DNA of 64,000 nucleotides, from contig JACKNV010000002.1 in the NCBI GenBank assembly GCA_024234735.1, positions 62,001 through 126,000 of the forward strand. The letters run 5' to 3'. Source of the stretch: Pseudomonadales bacterium (GTDB lineage Bacteria; Pseudomonadota; Gammaproteobacteria; Pseudomonadales; Halieaceae). The notes under the pieces were generated by a model. The model was not told where the DNA came from and did not search any database. It saw only the letters and a program-made list of their open reading frames with translations. A program made the translations under genes and the position numbers. The stretch's first letter is position 1. Each line of letters begins with the position of its first letter. Of the stretch, positions 1 to 8,824 are shown in pieces.

Positions 1-1277
1 TGCTGCAACTGCGCGCCGGCGAAATACAGCGGCTCCCGTGGCCCGGGCACGTTGGAGATGACCAGGTTGGCGGGCATGGTGAAGCGGTCGGCAAGTTTCA
101 ATTTCGAGGCCAGGCGTGCCGCTGCGGCCGACACCACCGGTGGCGATGACTGGGCGATGTCGATGAGGGACTCCGCGGGCATCAGCTCGAACTGTTGCTT
201 GGCGACCCCCATGGCCTTGCGGCACAACTCGATCCGCTCCAGCGGGTCGTCACAGTGGGTAGGCAGCTCGGCGACCAATCCCGAGACGCGGTTGGTCCAT
301 GGGTCGGATTCGTTCCCGGTGCGGATCGAGACCGGCACCATGGCCCGCAGGGGCTTGTCCGGCAGTGCGTCATGGGCCAGCAGGTACTGGCGCAGGCCGC
401 CGGCGCAGATGGCCATCACGATATCGTTGACCGTGCCGCCGGTGGCATTTTTCAGGCGCTTGATATTTTCCAGCGAGGTGGTGCGCATGGCGAACCGGCG
501 GTGCGGGGTAATGGATTTGTTCCACGGCGTCGGCGGGGCCGAGGTCAGTGGCATCATCACCCAGGGCCGCTCCCTGGTGGGGCGCCCCATTAGCTTGTAG
601 ACCGAATCGCGAACAAAGGACGACGCCCCGGACAGGTCGGCGATCCCCAGCGCCTTGGCCACGGTGCGCAGCATCCTGGTCTGGGTTCGCACTGCCATGA
701 GTGGGTTCCTGGCCAGCTTCTCCAGGGTCAGCCGCAGCATTTCAGTCTGCCCCGGAATTGGCTCGGGCTCCCATCTTGGGCTCTCGGGCGGGGGACCGTC
801 GTCCGGATTGGTGGAAAGAACCGATTCCAGCATCAGCTGCCCCGCTGCCCCGTCGATTGTGGCATGGTGGAACTTGGTCAGCATGCCCCACCAGCCGTTT
901 GCCAGGCCGTCGATCACGTATACCTCCCACAACGGGCGGCTGCGGTCCATGGGGCGACCGACGATGCGGCAGACCTGGTCGGCCAGCTGATCGACCAGGC
1001 CCGGCCTGGCGATGCTGATCTCGCGGATGTGGTAGTCGATATCGAAATGCGGATCGAACACCCAGTAGGGTTTGTCCAGGCCGAAGGGTACCTCTACCAG
1101 GCGCCGCCGCATGGGCTCGAGCTCGCCGACCAGCGAGGCGTATTTTTCGTACACGGCGGCATAGGGGTCGAAATCCGGGCTGGGCCGGTCGAACAGCATC
1201 AGGCCGGTCACATGCCCGAAGGTATTGGGGGTTTCCATATTGAGGAAGGAGGCGTCCAGGCCGGTCAGTTGCTTCAT
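1..1277 (-). CDS. WS/DGAT-family acyltransferase (3' end beyond window)
   Basis: Bifunctional wax ester synthase/acyl-CoA:diacylglycerol acyltransferase family; members esterify an acyl-CoA to a long-chain alcohol or diacylglycerol for storage lipid. The reading frame starts at the ATG at 1277-1275 (MKQLTGLDASFLNMETP) and is open to base 1, so only about 425 residues are visible. The active-site motif HHATIDG lies at residues 137-143, with the general-base second His (138) and the DG pair intact. A later stretch ending in NLVISNVPGPREPLY is the conserved C-terminal DUF1298-type region of the family. It shares the strand of the following membrane-protein gene, about 215 bp away. A paralogue lies at 16,558. 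Family assignment is firm; wax ester versus triacylglycerol preference cannot be read from sequence. Confidence 0.93.
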   Translation of the reverse strand, partial: MKQLTGLDASFLNMETPNTFGHVTGLMLFDRPSPDFDPYAAVYEKYASLVGELEPMRRRLVEVPFGLDKPYWVFDPHFDIDYHIREISIARPGLVDQLADQVCRIVGRPMDRSRPLWEVYVIDGLANGWWGMLTKFHHATIDGAAGQLMLESVLSTNPDDGPPPESPRWEPEPIPGQTEMLRLTLEKLARNPLMAVRTQTRMLRTVAKALGIADLSGASSFVRDSVYKLMGRPTRERPWVMMPLTSAPPTPWNKSITPHRRFAMRTTSLENIKRLKNATGGTVNDIVMAICAGGLRQYLLAHDALPDKPLRAMVPVSIRTGNESDPWTNRVSGLVAELPTHCDDPLERIELCRKAMGVAKQQFELMPAESLIDIAQSSPPVVSAAAARLASKLKLADRFTMPANLVISNVPGPREPLYFAGAQLQ

Positions 1278-1491
1278 GGCGTGTCCTTATAGTTGTGTGC
1301 GCAAAGCGCAGTTTGTCGCCAGCGGCAGGAATTGCCTGCCCCGCCGTCGCGGGGGGCCCGGGGCGACGTTATACCTGTCATCGTGGAACGACCTTATCCG
1401 CAACGACAGCCAGTTACCAGTTCATTATAGTCGGACTATCCGCTGGTCCCGGTCGCCGCGCTCGAAAAAAGGGCGTGCCACCCCGGAGCGC

Positions 1492-3327
1492 TCAATCACG
1501 GCGCAGGACACCGGTGAGAGTGAGTACCACCACCGCGGACAATCCGGCGCCGAACAGGCCGTACAGGCTGTGCAGGATCAGCCAAAGCCAGCGGGACGGG
1601 CCGTCCGGTACGAAACGGCAGAAGGAATCCTGGCCCAGATTGATTACCGGCAACGCGAAGTCCAGCGCATAGTGGAGCGTATCGAGCCCGGGGCAGCCGA
1701 GCGGGACCGCCACCTCGCCGAGGCCGAAGGGGAGCACATAGCTGGTCGGCTCAGGCGCCTGCTCGAAGGGGAAAAACGGCTGGCCAAAACTGCTCACCGC
1801 CACCGTGTACATCACAGCGCCCAGCAGCACGAATAGCAGGAACGTATACACCGCGCGGCTGGTGGAATAGCCGTGGTGGCTGATCAGCATCAACAGGCGG
1901 GGGAACAGCCGCTTCCAGGGCTGGTCCACCCGGGCAGCCAGCCGCATGCGGATTTTTTCCACGGCAATCTCATCGGCCTCCCGGGTAAGGCCGCTGTCCC
2001 GTAGCGCCCGGGTCAGCTGCTCGTAGGGCTGGGGGCGGAAATTGCCGGGCCCGGGCCGGCCACCGGGAAACTGCTTTCTCAACCAGGCTGTGCGCCTTGC
2101 AACCAGGTCACCGCCATCGACGTGGCGAATCCGCTGGTAGGAGGCACCGTCGACATCGAGGTATCCGGGGGCCGGCCAGCCGGTGCCGGTATGGTCGATC
2201 AGCGTGTTCATCTGTGCCCCGGCGAGCATGAACCACCCTTCCACCGGCCTGATCTCGTCGGCATCCTGGCTTGCAGCGTCCGGCTCCAGCGCGCCGACGT
2301 TGAAGAATACCAGTGCATTCGATACCCGGATCTGCTGGAGGTTGATGGCCACCGGCCCGCCCCGGCCCAGCAGGCCCGTATAGTCGGGGCCCGGACAGAT
2401 TCGGGCATTGGTCATGAAGAAGCTGCCGCCGATGGTGGCCGACAGGAAATTGAGCCGGCCGCAGGCCTCGAAGGGCAGGTCCGGGAACTCGTGAGAGAGA
2501 AAAACCGATTCGACCACCATGTCCTCGCCATGCAGCGAGCGGCCGCCCGGGTTGGAGATTCGGGCGGAACCGCAGTCCAGGTCGCCGGTGATGTGCGCGG
2601 CAACCAGCGAGACCTCGCCCTGCACCTCGCAGCGGTGGCCGTGCGCGGGCAACAGCTCCATATTGCCGCCGATGACCGCGGAGCGCGCGCTCAACGCGCT
2701 TTCCTCGCAGTCCCTGAGCAGGGCGCCGTGCAATAGCACGCTGCTGCTGATGTGGGCGCCGTCCAGCTTCACGCTGCCGCGGGTTTCGAAGCGGGCATTG
2801 GCGGTGGCGGCCAGCAGCAATCTGCCGCCGATGTGCGCGTGGTTCAGGTAGACGGCGCAATTGCCCACGTCGGCCAGGTCGGACTCGTGGGCGCTGACGC
2901 CGGCGAAGTGAGAGCCGGACAGGTCGAGATCCGCCTTGACGGTCAGGCTGATACCGATAAATGCCGGCAGTGAACACTCCACGAGGCGCAGCGCCAGCAG
3001 CTCGGCGCCGCTGAAATCGACCGTCGAATCGAACCGGCAGGACCAGAATAGCAGCGTCATCCCCGGCCCCTCGCGGGAGGTGGGCAACACCCTTATGGGG
3101 CCGGCGATGCGGGCGCCGCGAATGCGCAGAGGACAGCGCAGCTGCGCTTCGCCCGGCTGCGCGATCAGGTTCTCGAGGAAAGCGGCGCGCAGTGTCCGCT
3201 CCGCGTCGGGGAGGCCGCTGAAATCCGCCAGCCCGCGCACCGCCAGTGCGTCCAGCACTCGCTGCTCCGCGGCATTGGGTTGTTCGGTCTCACCCAGCGG
3301 TGTGCTGTTCACGGCAACGGTCCCCAC
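1492..3327 (-). CDS. Large protein with beta-helix-like repeats and C-terminal membrane anchor
   Basis: 611-aa protein I cannot assign to a characterised function. Residues about 70-400 consist of irregular repeats of short strands rich in L/V/A with recurring LDLSGSHF, VKLDGAHI and GGNMELL-like units, the look of a right-handed beta-helix or pentapeptide-like fold. Two hydrophobic segments near the C-terminus, about residues 497-517 (beginning YTFLLFVLLGAVMY) and 580-607, suggest membrane anchoring with the repeat domain on one side. No signal peptide is visible. Some actinobacterial and proteobacterial relatives carry the label 'membrane-associated oxidoreductase', but no redox motif is visible here. 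It stands alone, tail-to-head with the WS/DGAT gene on the same strand. Confidence 0.75.
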   Translation of the reverse strand: MGTVAVNSTPLGETEQPNAAEQRVLDALAVRGLADFSGLPDAERTLRAAFLENLIAQPGEAQLRCPLRIRGARIAGPIRVLPTSREGPGMTLLFWSCRFDSTVDFSGAELLALRLVECSLPAFIGISLTVKADLDLSGSHFAGVSAHESDLADVGNCAVYLNHAHIGGRLLLAATANARFETRGSVKLDGAHISSSVLLHGALLRDCEESALSARSAVIGGNMELLPAHGHRCEVQGEVSLVAAHITGDLDCGSARISNPGGRSLHGEDMVVESVFLSHEFPDLPFEACGRLNFLSATIGGSFFMTNARICPGPDYTGLLGRGGPVAINLQQIRVSNALVFFNVGALEPDAASQDADEIRPVEGWFMLAGAQMNTLIDHTGTGWPAPGYLDVDGASYQRIRHVDGGDLVARRTAWLRKQFPGGRPGPGNFRPQPYEQLTRALRDSGLTREADEIAVEKIRMRLAARVDQPWKRLFPRLLMLISHHGYSTSRAVYTFLLFVLLGAVMYTVAVSSFGQPFFPFEQAPEPTSYVLPFGLGEVAVPLGCPGLDTLHYALDFALPVINLGQDSFCRFVPDGPSRWLWLILHSLYGLFGAGLSAVVVLTLTGVLRRD

Positions 3328-3503
3328 AGTGGCATGCCGTGCCCATCATGACACCAGCCGCGATGCAGGGAAAGGGCCGCTGCGCCTTGCGCGCGGTCGC
3401 GATTTCCTGGTGGCGGCGTGGCCTGTCCGCCGGTGCCGGTCGCGGATGGACCCCATGGTCTGGACGGTGATTTCCGTGGGGAAGGGCTTTTTGCGGCGGA
3501 ACT

Positions 3504-3532
3504 TTCAAATTACCGTGTTCAGCACCTATAAT
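3504..3532 (+). promoter_or_regulatory. Candidate sigma-70 promoter for the TerB-like gene
   Basis: A perfect -10 hexamer TATAAT at 3527-3532 lies 17 bp after a weak -35 (TTCAAA, 3504-3509), 45 bp upstream of the proposed start at 3577. Confidence 0.4.
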
Positions 3533-3576
3533 CAGCTCTCGGCGCTCCACCAGTACAACCAATAAAAGGAATGATT

Positions 3577-4158
3577 ATGGCAAGCGAAGAGAAGAGTATG
3601 TCTGTCTGGAAAGTGCTTGGTGGTGCGGCGGCGGGGGTGGCGGTAGTCGCCGCGGGTCCGGTTGCGGCGCCGGTGGCTCTTGGCCTGGGCGCGCTCAGCG
3701 GCGGGTTGCTGGGTGCCATAGCCGATACCATTGGTAGAAGCGACAAGGCCTTCCTGGAGCACAAATACAAGGATGTGCTTGCCAATTTCGAGGAAGCCGT
3801 CAAGCAGATACGGGACGAGGAGCACTATAACGAGTTACTCGCCGCGATGGTTGCCGTGTCGGTAAGCTGCGCCGCGAGCGATGGTGATATCGCCAGGAAA
3901 GAGAAATCGGGCATTAGTGAATTCCTCAAACAGCTGACTTCCACCCGCGTGTCGCACGAGACCAAAAGCCAGATCAACGATCTGATCAAGAACCCGCCGG
4001 ACATCGATGCCGCGTTCGCCCAGGCGAAGGCAGTGGGGCTCGACTCCCTCGATCTGTTCAGCTCGCTCGTCGAGTTGATCATTCAGGCCGACTACAAGGA
4101 ACTGCAGGGCGAGACAGCCTTCCGGGAGCGCTGGCAGGCACTGGTCAGCACCGCCTGA
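3577..4158 (+). CDS. TerB-like domain protein with glycine/alanine-rich N-terminal segment
   Basis: About 193 aa. Residues 8-50 form a hydrophobic Gly/Ala/Val-rich stretch, possibly a membrane-inserting or glycine-zipper segment, followed by a helical domain with AMVAVSVSCAASDGDIARKE. That pattern (helix, then acidic D-G-x-I with E downstream) is typical of the TerB/DUF533 tellurite-resistance-like fold, which binds metal in some members. I chose the ATG at 3577 rather than 3571 because the AAAGGA ribosome site would be only 1 base from 3571 but 7 from 3577. It is monocistronic, facing the convergent hydrolase gene. Role unknown; a stress or membrane-associated function is only an inference from the fold. 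Confidence 0.72.
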   Translation: MASEEKSMSVWKVLGGAAAGVAVVAAGPVAAPVALGLGALSGGLLGAIADTIGRSDKAFLEHKYKDVLANFEEAVKQIRDEEHYNELLAAMVAVSVSCAASDGDIARKEKSGISEFLKQLTSTRVSHETKSQINDLIKNPPDIDAAFAQAKAVGLDSLDLFSSLVELIIQADYKELQGETAFRERWQALVSTA

Positions 4159-4190
4159 TACGCTGCCCCTGCCGGTAAGCCGGGCTGGGC

Positions 4191-4919
4191 TCAGGGCGCG
4201 GCCAGGCGCCGGGCGATCAGGCGATATACCTCTGGGTCGAACCCCAGCCCCAGGTGGCTGGACTCGACCTCCACGTGTTCCACGGCCTGGTTGATCTGGT
4301 CTATACAGGCCTGCCAGGCCACCACTCCGTCGCGGCGGCTGAAGATGGCTGTCACTGGCACTCGCAGGGGCGGGCTGGCGCGCTGCTGGCGGTGGATATG
4401 CGCCTCGATGGCGTCGAGGTTCACCCCGCCGCTGGCCAACTGGTCGGCAAAGGCCGTGTATTTCGGGCCCCCGGTGATGGGCGAGCCCATGGTAATGACC
4501 CGCCGCACTTTGTCCGGGTGCAGCAGGGCCACCTCGCGGGCGACTACCCCGCCCATGCTCCAGCCCACCAGCGACACCCTGCGGCCGCCAGCGGCGTGCA
4601 AGCCGGCCACCATTGTCGCGACCTGCGGCGCATGCTTCGCCACGTTGCCGGTGTTGCGGCCCAGCCCCCAGCCGCGGGCATCATAGCCCAGCCGCCTGAA
4701 GAAGCGGCGCAGCGACCGGGTGGAACTGTCCGAGGCGGTGTACCCGGGCAGGAACAGCACCGGGTGGCCATCTCCGTGGGGCTCCCCCAGCAGTCGCGGG
4801 TAGTGCAGGGCGAGCCTGGCAAGTTGCCTGGGCGTCTCCGCTTCCATCCGGAATGCCTGCGACGTACTGCGCCGCGCCGTGTGCATGGTGCTGGCTGCTT
4901 CGCGCCGTATGGCGTCCAT
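4191..4919 (-). CDS. Alpha/beta hydrolase (lipase-like)
   Basis: 242-aa alpha/beta-hydrolase. The nucleophile elbow is GWSMGG with Ser121; the oxyanion region is LFLPGYTASD (residues 55-64). Acid and base candidates are Asp197 (SRRDGVVAW) and His222 (ESSHLGLG), in the expected order. The strand before the elbow, GGRRVSLVGW, and the helix after it match esterase/lipase families. No signal peptide, so probably cytoplasmic or membrane-associated. It converges with the TerB-like gene, and about 345 bp without a clear gene separate it from the next gene upstream. Substrate unknown. Confidence 0.88.
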   Translation of the reverse strand: MDAIRREAASTMHTARRSTSQAFRMEAETPRQLARLALHYPRLLGEPHGDGHPVLFLPGYTASDSSTRSLRRFFRRLGYDARGWGLGRNTGNVAKHAPQVATMVAGLHAAGGRRVSLVGWSMGGVVAREVALLHPDKVRRVITMGSPITGGPKYTAFADQLASGGVNLDAIEAHIHRQQRASPPLRVPVTAIFSRRDGVVAWQACIDQINQAVEHVEVESSHLGLGFDPEVYRLIARRLAAP

Positions 4920-5264
4920 TGGTAAAAACCCTCAGCTGTCGATAAGACAGACGTTGGGGCGTGATTCGGGTAATTCAATGGCTCCCGGTCCGCCCCGTCG
5001 CTGTCAAGGCATGCATAGGTTCCATGGGAAATGTTCCCTACCATCTCTTCACTGTCGGTCAGTTCCCAGTAGGTAAAGGCATCGCAATAGATATCTGACA
5101 GGGCGGCTTCGTCGAAGGCCCAGATTAAGGGGCGCGGGTCATAGGTAGGGTACAAAACGAAGTCAAACCTGAAAATTGCCGCCTGCGGCGCGGGCCCCTG
5201 TGTGTTGACCACTGCGGCGGTTTTGCGGTAAGTATGGACAAAAGAACGCGAGCAGGAGGGGGCA
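4920..5264. other. 345-bp gap, possible remnant coding sequence on the minus strand
   Basis: No start-to-stop gene fits here. On the minus strand (about 5215-4930) the frame is open and protein-like, including DFVLYPTYDPRPLIWAFDEA and CDAFTYWELTDSEEM, but it runs without a stop into the out-of-frame antisense shadow of the hydrolase gene. It may be the remnant of a lost gene or chance. The ribosome site of the next gene (AGGAGGG at about 5254-5260) lies at the right edge. Confidence 0.4.
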
Positions 5265-5867
5265 ATGCACTCCAGGAGCGGGCTTATCAGAACGGGTGAT
5301 GTGTCACTGTCGGAGTATTTTCGCGAGCAGCTGGCGCTGCATGCCCGAGAGTTGGAGCCGCCACCGCGGGAGGACACCCGCTGGTACCTGGGCAACCTGC
5401 TGGTGCGTTTCTGTCGCAGCGAGGATTTCTTCGCCTTCGAGAATGGCCGTTTCGACATTCGCCCTCTCGCCCTGCTGTACGGCGATGCCCTGGAGGCTCG
5501 CGACGAGTACCAGCGTTGCCAGTTGTTGCAGCAGTTGGGCGACCTGTCCCTGTTTCTGGGCGCGCTGTTCCCGGACAACTACAGCCAGCGCGGCATCCGC
5601 CAGGACTATTTCGTCGGCATGGGCTGTGGCGCCTACGACTACCTGGCGGACAACGCCCGCCGCGGGCGCCATATATTCTCGGAGCTGGCAGCCGGCTTCA
5701 CGGTGATGCTGGAACTGGTTGCCAATGCCTGCAATGCCGACCAGCAACTGGCGGACGAGGACATCCTCGCCCTGTACGCTCGCTGGCGGGCGACCGGTAG
5801 CCCCCGCGCCCGACGCCGCCTGGAAGCGGTGGGTATCTACCCGGTGGAAGACGAGCCCCTGCATTGA
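5265..5867 (+). CDS. Conserved hypothetical protein, 200 aa
   Basis: Not recognised. A strong Shine-Dalgarno (AGGAGGG) about 6 bases before the ATG supports the start. The protein is soluble and largely helical, rich in Tyr, Arg and Leu, with no signal peptide or membrane segment. Landmarks are WYLGNLLVRFCRSEDFF (residues about 42-58), LGDLSLFLGALFPDNYSQRG (about 91-110) and the Cys/Gly turn GMGCGAYDYLADNARRG. Codon use matches the neighbours. It converges on the TetR gene and has no obvious operon partner. Confidence 0.75.
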   Translation: MHSRSGLIRTGDVSLSEYFREQLALHARELEPPPREDTRWYLGNLLVRFCRSEDFFAFENGRFDIRPLALLYGDALEARDEYQRCQLLQQLGDLSLFLGALFPDNYSQRGIRQDYFVGMGCGAYDYLADNARRGRHIFSELAAGFTVMLELVANACNADQQLADEDILALYARWRATGSPRARRRLEAVGIYPVEDEPLH

Positions 5868-5919
5868 CGGCTCTCGATGCGGCGGCACCGGGCACCACCT
5901 GCCCGGGTCGTCGCACTGC

Positions 5920-6561
5920 TCACAGCTGCTTTAACGCTGCCGCCAGCCTGTCCCGATAGGCGTTGTCCGCGTCTGCCGCCAGGGCGACGTAGAAGCCGCG
6001 CAGGGACTGCCGGCTCAGCTCCTCCAGGGTAATCACCCGGTGTGCCCAGTCACGGAATGCCATCATGTGACTGCCGACCATCAGTTCCACCAACAGTTCG
6101 GTGTCGATGGCGCCGCGCAGCAGCCCCTCGTTGCGGGCATCCCGGCACAGTTTGCCGGCAAACCGTCTCAGCGAGGCCCGCTTGAAACCGTAGTCGCCGC
6201 GTTCCTGGGATTCGTTCTCCAGGCGTTCACTGGCCAGCGCCGTGGCGCGAAACGCGTCCTCGTCGCGACCGACGACCTCGGCAAAGGTCGCGATCATCAG
6301 GGCGGGCAGTCCCTCGGTGGGGCAGGGCAGCTTGCTTTCCAGGTGTGCCTCGTAAGCGGCGAAGCCGCCCATGACCAGCGCCTTGAGTACTTCGGCCTTG
6401 TTGCCAACCAGGTTGTAGATGGTGGGGACGGTTATCCTGGAGCGTTCGGCAAGATCGCGCAGATTGAGGGCATCGAAGCCCCCCTCGGCCAGCACCTTGC
6501 GCGCCTGTTCCAGGATGCGCTCCCGGCGCCTTTCCATGTTGCTCGATCGGGTGTCGGACAT
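5920..6561 (-). CDS. TetR/AcrR-family transcriptional regulator
   Basis: 213-aa TetR-type repressor. The N-terminal helix-turn-helix covers residues about 12-60: RERILEQARKVLAEGGFDAL, then LRDLAERSRITVPTIYNLVG, the recognition helix containing TIYNLVGNK. The C-terminal half is the variable ligand-binding/dimer domain. It is divergent from a two-adaptor RND efflux operon, and the shared intergenic region carries palindromes of the TTAAC...GTTAA type, so it very likely represses the pump and itself and is released by a pump substrate. The substrate is not deducible. Confidence 0.93.
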   Translation of the reverse strand: MSDTRSSNMERRRERILEQARKVLAEGGFDALNLRDLAERSRITVPTIYNLVGNKAEVLKALVMGGFAAYEAHLESKLPCPTEGLPALMIATFAEVVGRDEDAFRATALASERLENESQERGDYGFKRASLRRFAGKLCRDARNEGLLRGAIDTELLVELMVGSHMMAFRDWAHRVITLEELSRQSLRGFYVALAADADNAYRDRLAAALKQL

Positions 6562-6592
6562 AAGACGGTGTGTCTTGTAAATTGATATAACG

Positions 6593-6616
6593 GCGTTAAA
6601 ATCTTAACAGTGTTAA
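6593..6616. promoter_or_regulatory. Candidate TetR operator in the divergent regulator/pump promoter
   Basis: Two overlapping inverted repeats: GTTAA-AATC-TTAAC (about 6593-6606) and the perfect 13-mer TTAACAGTGTTAA (6604-6616). They lie between the TetR start (6561) and the adaptor start (6662), where an operator shared by both promoters is expected. Confidence 0.5.
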
Positions 6617-6661
6617 AAAGCATGTTGCAACTTCATTCATATGTCCCGGGGAGAGCGTGGC

Positions 6662-7726
6662 ATGAGCAAGTGGTACCCTGCCGGCGCCGGTCTGTCGCTG
6701 GCCGTCCTGCTGCTGATCTCCGGCCTGGCCGGGGGCGGCGCTGCCATGCCGGCGCCACCGGCCGCGGCTGACAGTACGCCTGTCAAGGTGGTCACCGCCT
6801 TCACCACCAGCGAGGCGCCAGGTTTCCCCGGCAGGGTGGAGGCGGGTGACAGCGCCCTGTTGGCATTCAGGGTGGGCGGTGAATTGCGCGAGCTCAAGGT
6901 GCAGATGGGGGAGCGGGTGGAGCGCGGCGCCGTGCTCGCGGAACTGGACCCGACCGATTACCGCCTGAACCTGGAGGCCCGCCGGGCCGAGTTTGACCTG
7001 GCCCAGTTGGAGGCGGAGCGGGCCGAAACGCTGTATGACCAGAAATTGATCAGCGAAGATCAGTACGACACCGCCCGGACACAGCTGGCCACCACCAGGG
7101 CGAGACTGGAACTGGCGCGAGAGGAGCTGTCATTCTGCCGGCTGACGGCGCCATTCGCCGGGGCAATCGCCTTCACCTATGCCATGCCCTCGGAAATCGT
7201 GGCACCGCAGCAGCCGGTGCTGAATCTGCAGGATCTGTCCAGCCTGGAGGTGCGTTTCAGCCTGCCGCCGCAATACCAGCCGCTGCTGGAGGGGCCGGAA
7301 CCGGCCGTGTTTACCGCCGCTTTCGAACTGCTGCCGGAAGCGCCCCTGGTAGCCCGTCTGAAAGAGGTGGACATGCAGCCCGACCCGGATACCAACAGCT
7401 ATGCGGTAACCCTGCAGATAAACCCTCCGGCGGATTATTCCGCCCGCCCCGGCATGCCTGTCCAGGTTCGCCTGCATCACCCCAGTCTGATGCAAAGCCG
7501 CTGGCAGGTTCCCGCCGAGGCACTGTTCAATCGCTCCGGCGATAGCGCCAGTGTCTGGCGCATTGCCCCGGCCACCATGACCGTGCACAGCACGCCCATC
7601 GAGCTGGATACCGCAGGCGCACTGCGGTCCGGGCTGGAGCCGGGAGACCAGATCGTCGCCGCCGGTGTGGATCGTCTGCAGGAAGGGCAGCAGGTGCGCC
7701 CGTGGGTACGCGAGGGAGGGTTGTAG
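6662..7726 (+). CDS. RND efflux periplasmic adaptor (first of two)
   Basis: 354-aa HlyD/AcrA-type membrane fusion protein linking an inner-membrane RND pump to an outer-membrane channel. The N-terminus (KWYPAGAGLSLAVLLLISGL) is a signal or anchor segment. Then come the barrel-sandwich half-motif RELKVQMGERVERGAVLAEL, an alpha-helical hairpin (about residues 90-140) and the return lipoyl half (LTAPFAGAIAFTYAM), with the beta-barrel and membrane-proximal domains behind. I start at 6662 rather than 6641 because GGGGAGA sits about 7 bases upstream. The stop codon abuts the GTG start of the second adaptor, so the two are translationally coupled. Confidence 0.92.
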   Translation: MSKWYPAGAGLSLAVLLLISGLAGGGAAMPAPPAAADSTPVKVVTAFTTSEAPGFPGRVEAGDSALLAFRVGGELRELKVQMGERVERGAVLAELDPTDYRLNLEARRAEFDLAQLEAERAETLYDQKLISEDQYDTARTQLATTRARLELAREELSFCRLTAPFAGAIAFTYAMPSEIVAPQQPVLNLQDLSSLEVRFSLPPQYQPLLEGPEPAVFTAAFELLPEAPLVARLKEVDMQPDPDTNSYAVTLQINPPADYSARPGMPVQVRLHHPSLMQSRWQVPAEALFNRSGDSASVWRIAPATMTVHSTPIELDTAGALRSGLEPGDQIVAAGVDRLQEGQQVRPWVREGGL

Positions 7727-8818
7727 GTGGCCGCGTTTAGCCAGTTTATCCGGGGTGGCCGCCTCGGCCTGCTAGCGGTGGCGCTGTGTGCGGTGTCGCT
7801 GGCAGCCTGTGACCAGCAGCACGTACACCCCGAGCCACCGCTGGTGGTGGAGATGTACACCGTGGGCAAGCCGGTGGTGGAACGCGAGCGTACCTTTCAC
7901 GGGGTGGTGGTCCCAGCGGATCTTACCCGCGTGTCGTTCCGCATTGCCGGCAAGATCGACAAGCTCGCGGTGGAGGCGGGGCAGCGGGTATCCAGGGGGC
8001 AGCCGCTGGCTCACATAGAGGATTCCATCCAGCGCCAGATTGTGGCCGACAGCAGGGCCCAGTATGAATTGAGCGAGCGACAGCTGGCGCGCGCCGAAAG
8101 CCTGCATCGGCGGGGCTCGCTGAGCGCCGCGCAGCGCGACCAGCTGCAGGCAGTGTTCCGGTTGGCCGAGGCCAGGTTGAAGCTGGCCGAGGCCGCCCTG
8201 TCCTATACCGTGGTCAAGGCGCCGTTCGACGGCACCGTGGCGGATGTCGAGAAAGAACTGTACGAGTCGGTGGCGGCGGGGGAAACCGTGGTCACGGTAT
8301 ACCGGAGCGACCGCACCGATGTGCTGGTGAACATTCCCGACAACCTGCCGGCCCGCATTCACCAGGTTCGGGATATCACCTCGCTGGAGGCCAGCGCGCT
8401 GTTTTCCGGCGACCCGCAGCGGTACGCCATGCACTACCTGAAAGGCTCGCCGGCGCGCAACCCGAAAACCCAGGCGTTCCAGCTTTGGCTGTCCATGCCG
8501 GCGCCGGATGTGCCGCTCCCGCCAGGCTTGCCGGCGACTATCACCCTCGACCTGCAGGCCACGGGTTTCAGTACCGAGGCGGGACTGCTGATCCCGCTCA
8601 CGGCGCTGCAGGCGGGGTCGCAGCAGGACGTCTTCCAGGTGTGGCGCTATGAGCAGGGAGTGGTGAATCCCGTGCCTGTGCGGGTCACCCACCTTACCCA
8701 GGCCGGTGCACTGATCGATGGTGGCCTGCGCACCGGCGACCTGGTTGCCGTCTCCGCGCTGCACCGGCTGAGCCCCGGGCAAACAGTCGAAATCCAGTTG
8801 GCCGAGCAGGAGATATAA
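7727..8818 (+). CDS. RND efflux periplasmic adaptor lipoprotein (second of two)
   Basis: 363-aa second membrane fusion protein. The GTG start directly follows the TAG of the first adaptor. The signal peptide ends in the lipobox LAAC, so it should be lipid-anchored in the periplasm. The HlyD half-motifs are visible (KIDKLAVEAGQRVSRGQPLA near residue 75 and VVKAPFDGTVADVEKELYES near 165), with the helical hairpin between them. It precedes the pump gene by 6 bp. Two adaptors for one RND pump occur in some Pseudomonas-type triclosan-like systems; heteromeric adaptor assembly is an inference. Confidence 0.92.
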   Translation: MAAFSQFIRGGRLGLLAVALCAVSLAACDQQHVHPEPPLVVEMYTVGKPVVERERTFHGVVVPADLTRVSFRIAGKIDKLAVEAGQRVSRGQPLAHIEDSIQRQIVADSRAQYELSERQLARAESLHRRGSLSAAQRDQLQAVFRLAEARLKLAEAALSYTVVKAPFDGTVADVEKELYESVAAGETVVTVYRSDRTDVLVNIPDNLPARIHQVRDITSLEASALFSGDPQRYAMHYLKGSPARNPKTQAFQLWLSMPAPDVPLPPGLPATITLDLQATGFSTEAGLLIPLTALQAGSQQDVFQVWRYEQGVVNPVPVRVTHLTQAGALIDGGLRTGDLVAVSALHRLSPGQTVEIQLAEQEI

Positions 8819-8824
8819 GACGCG

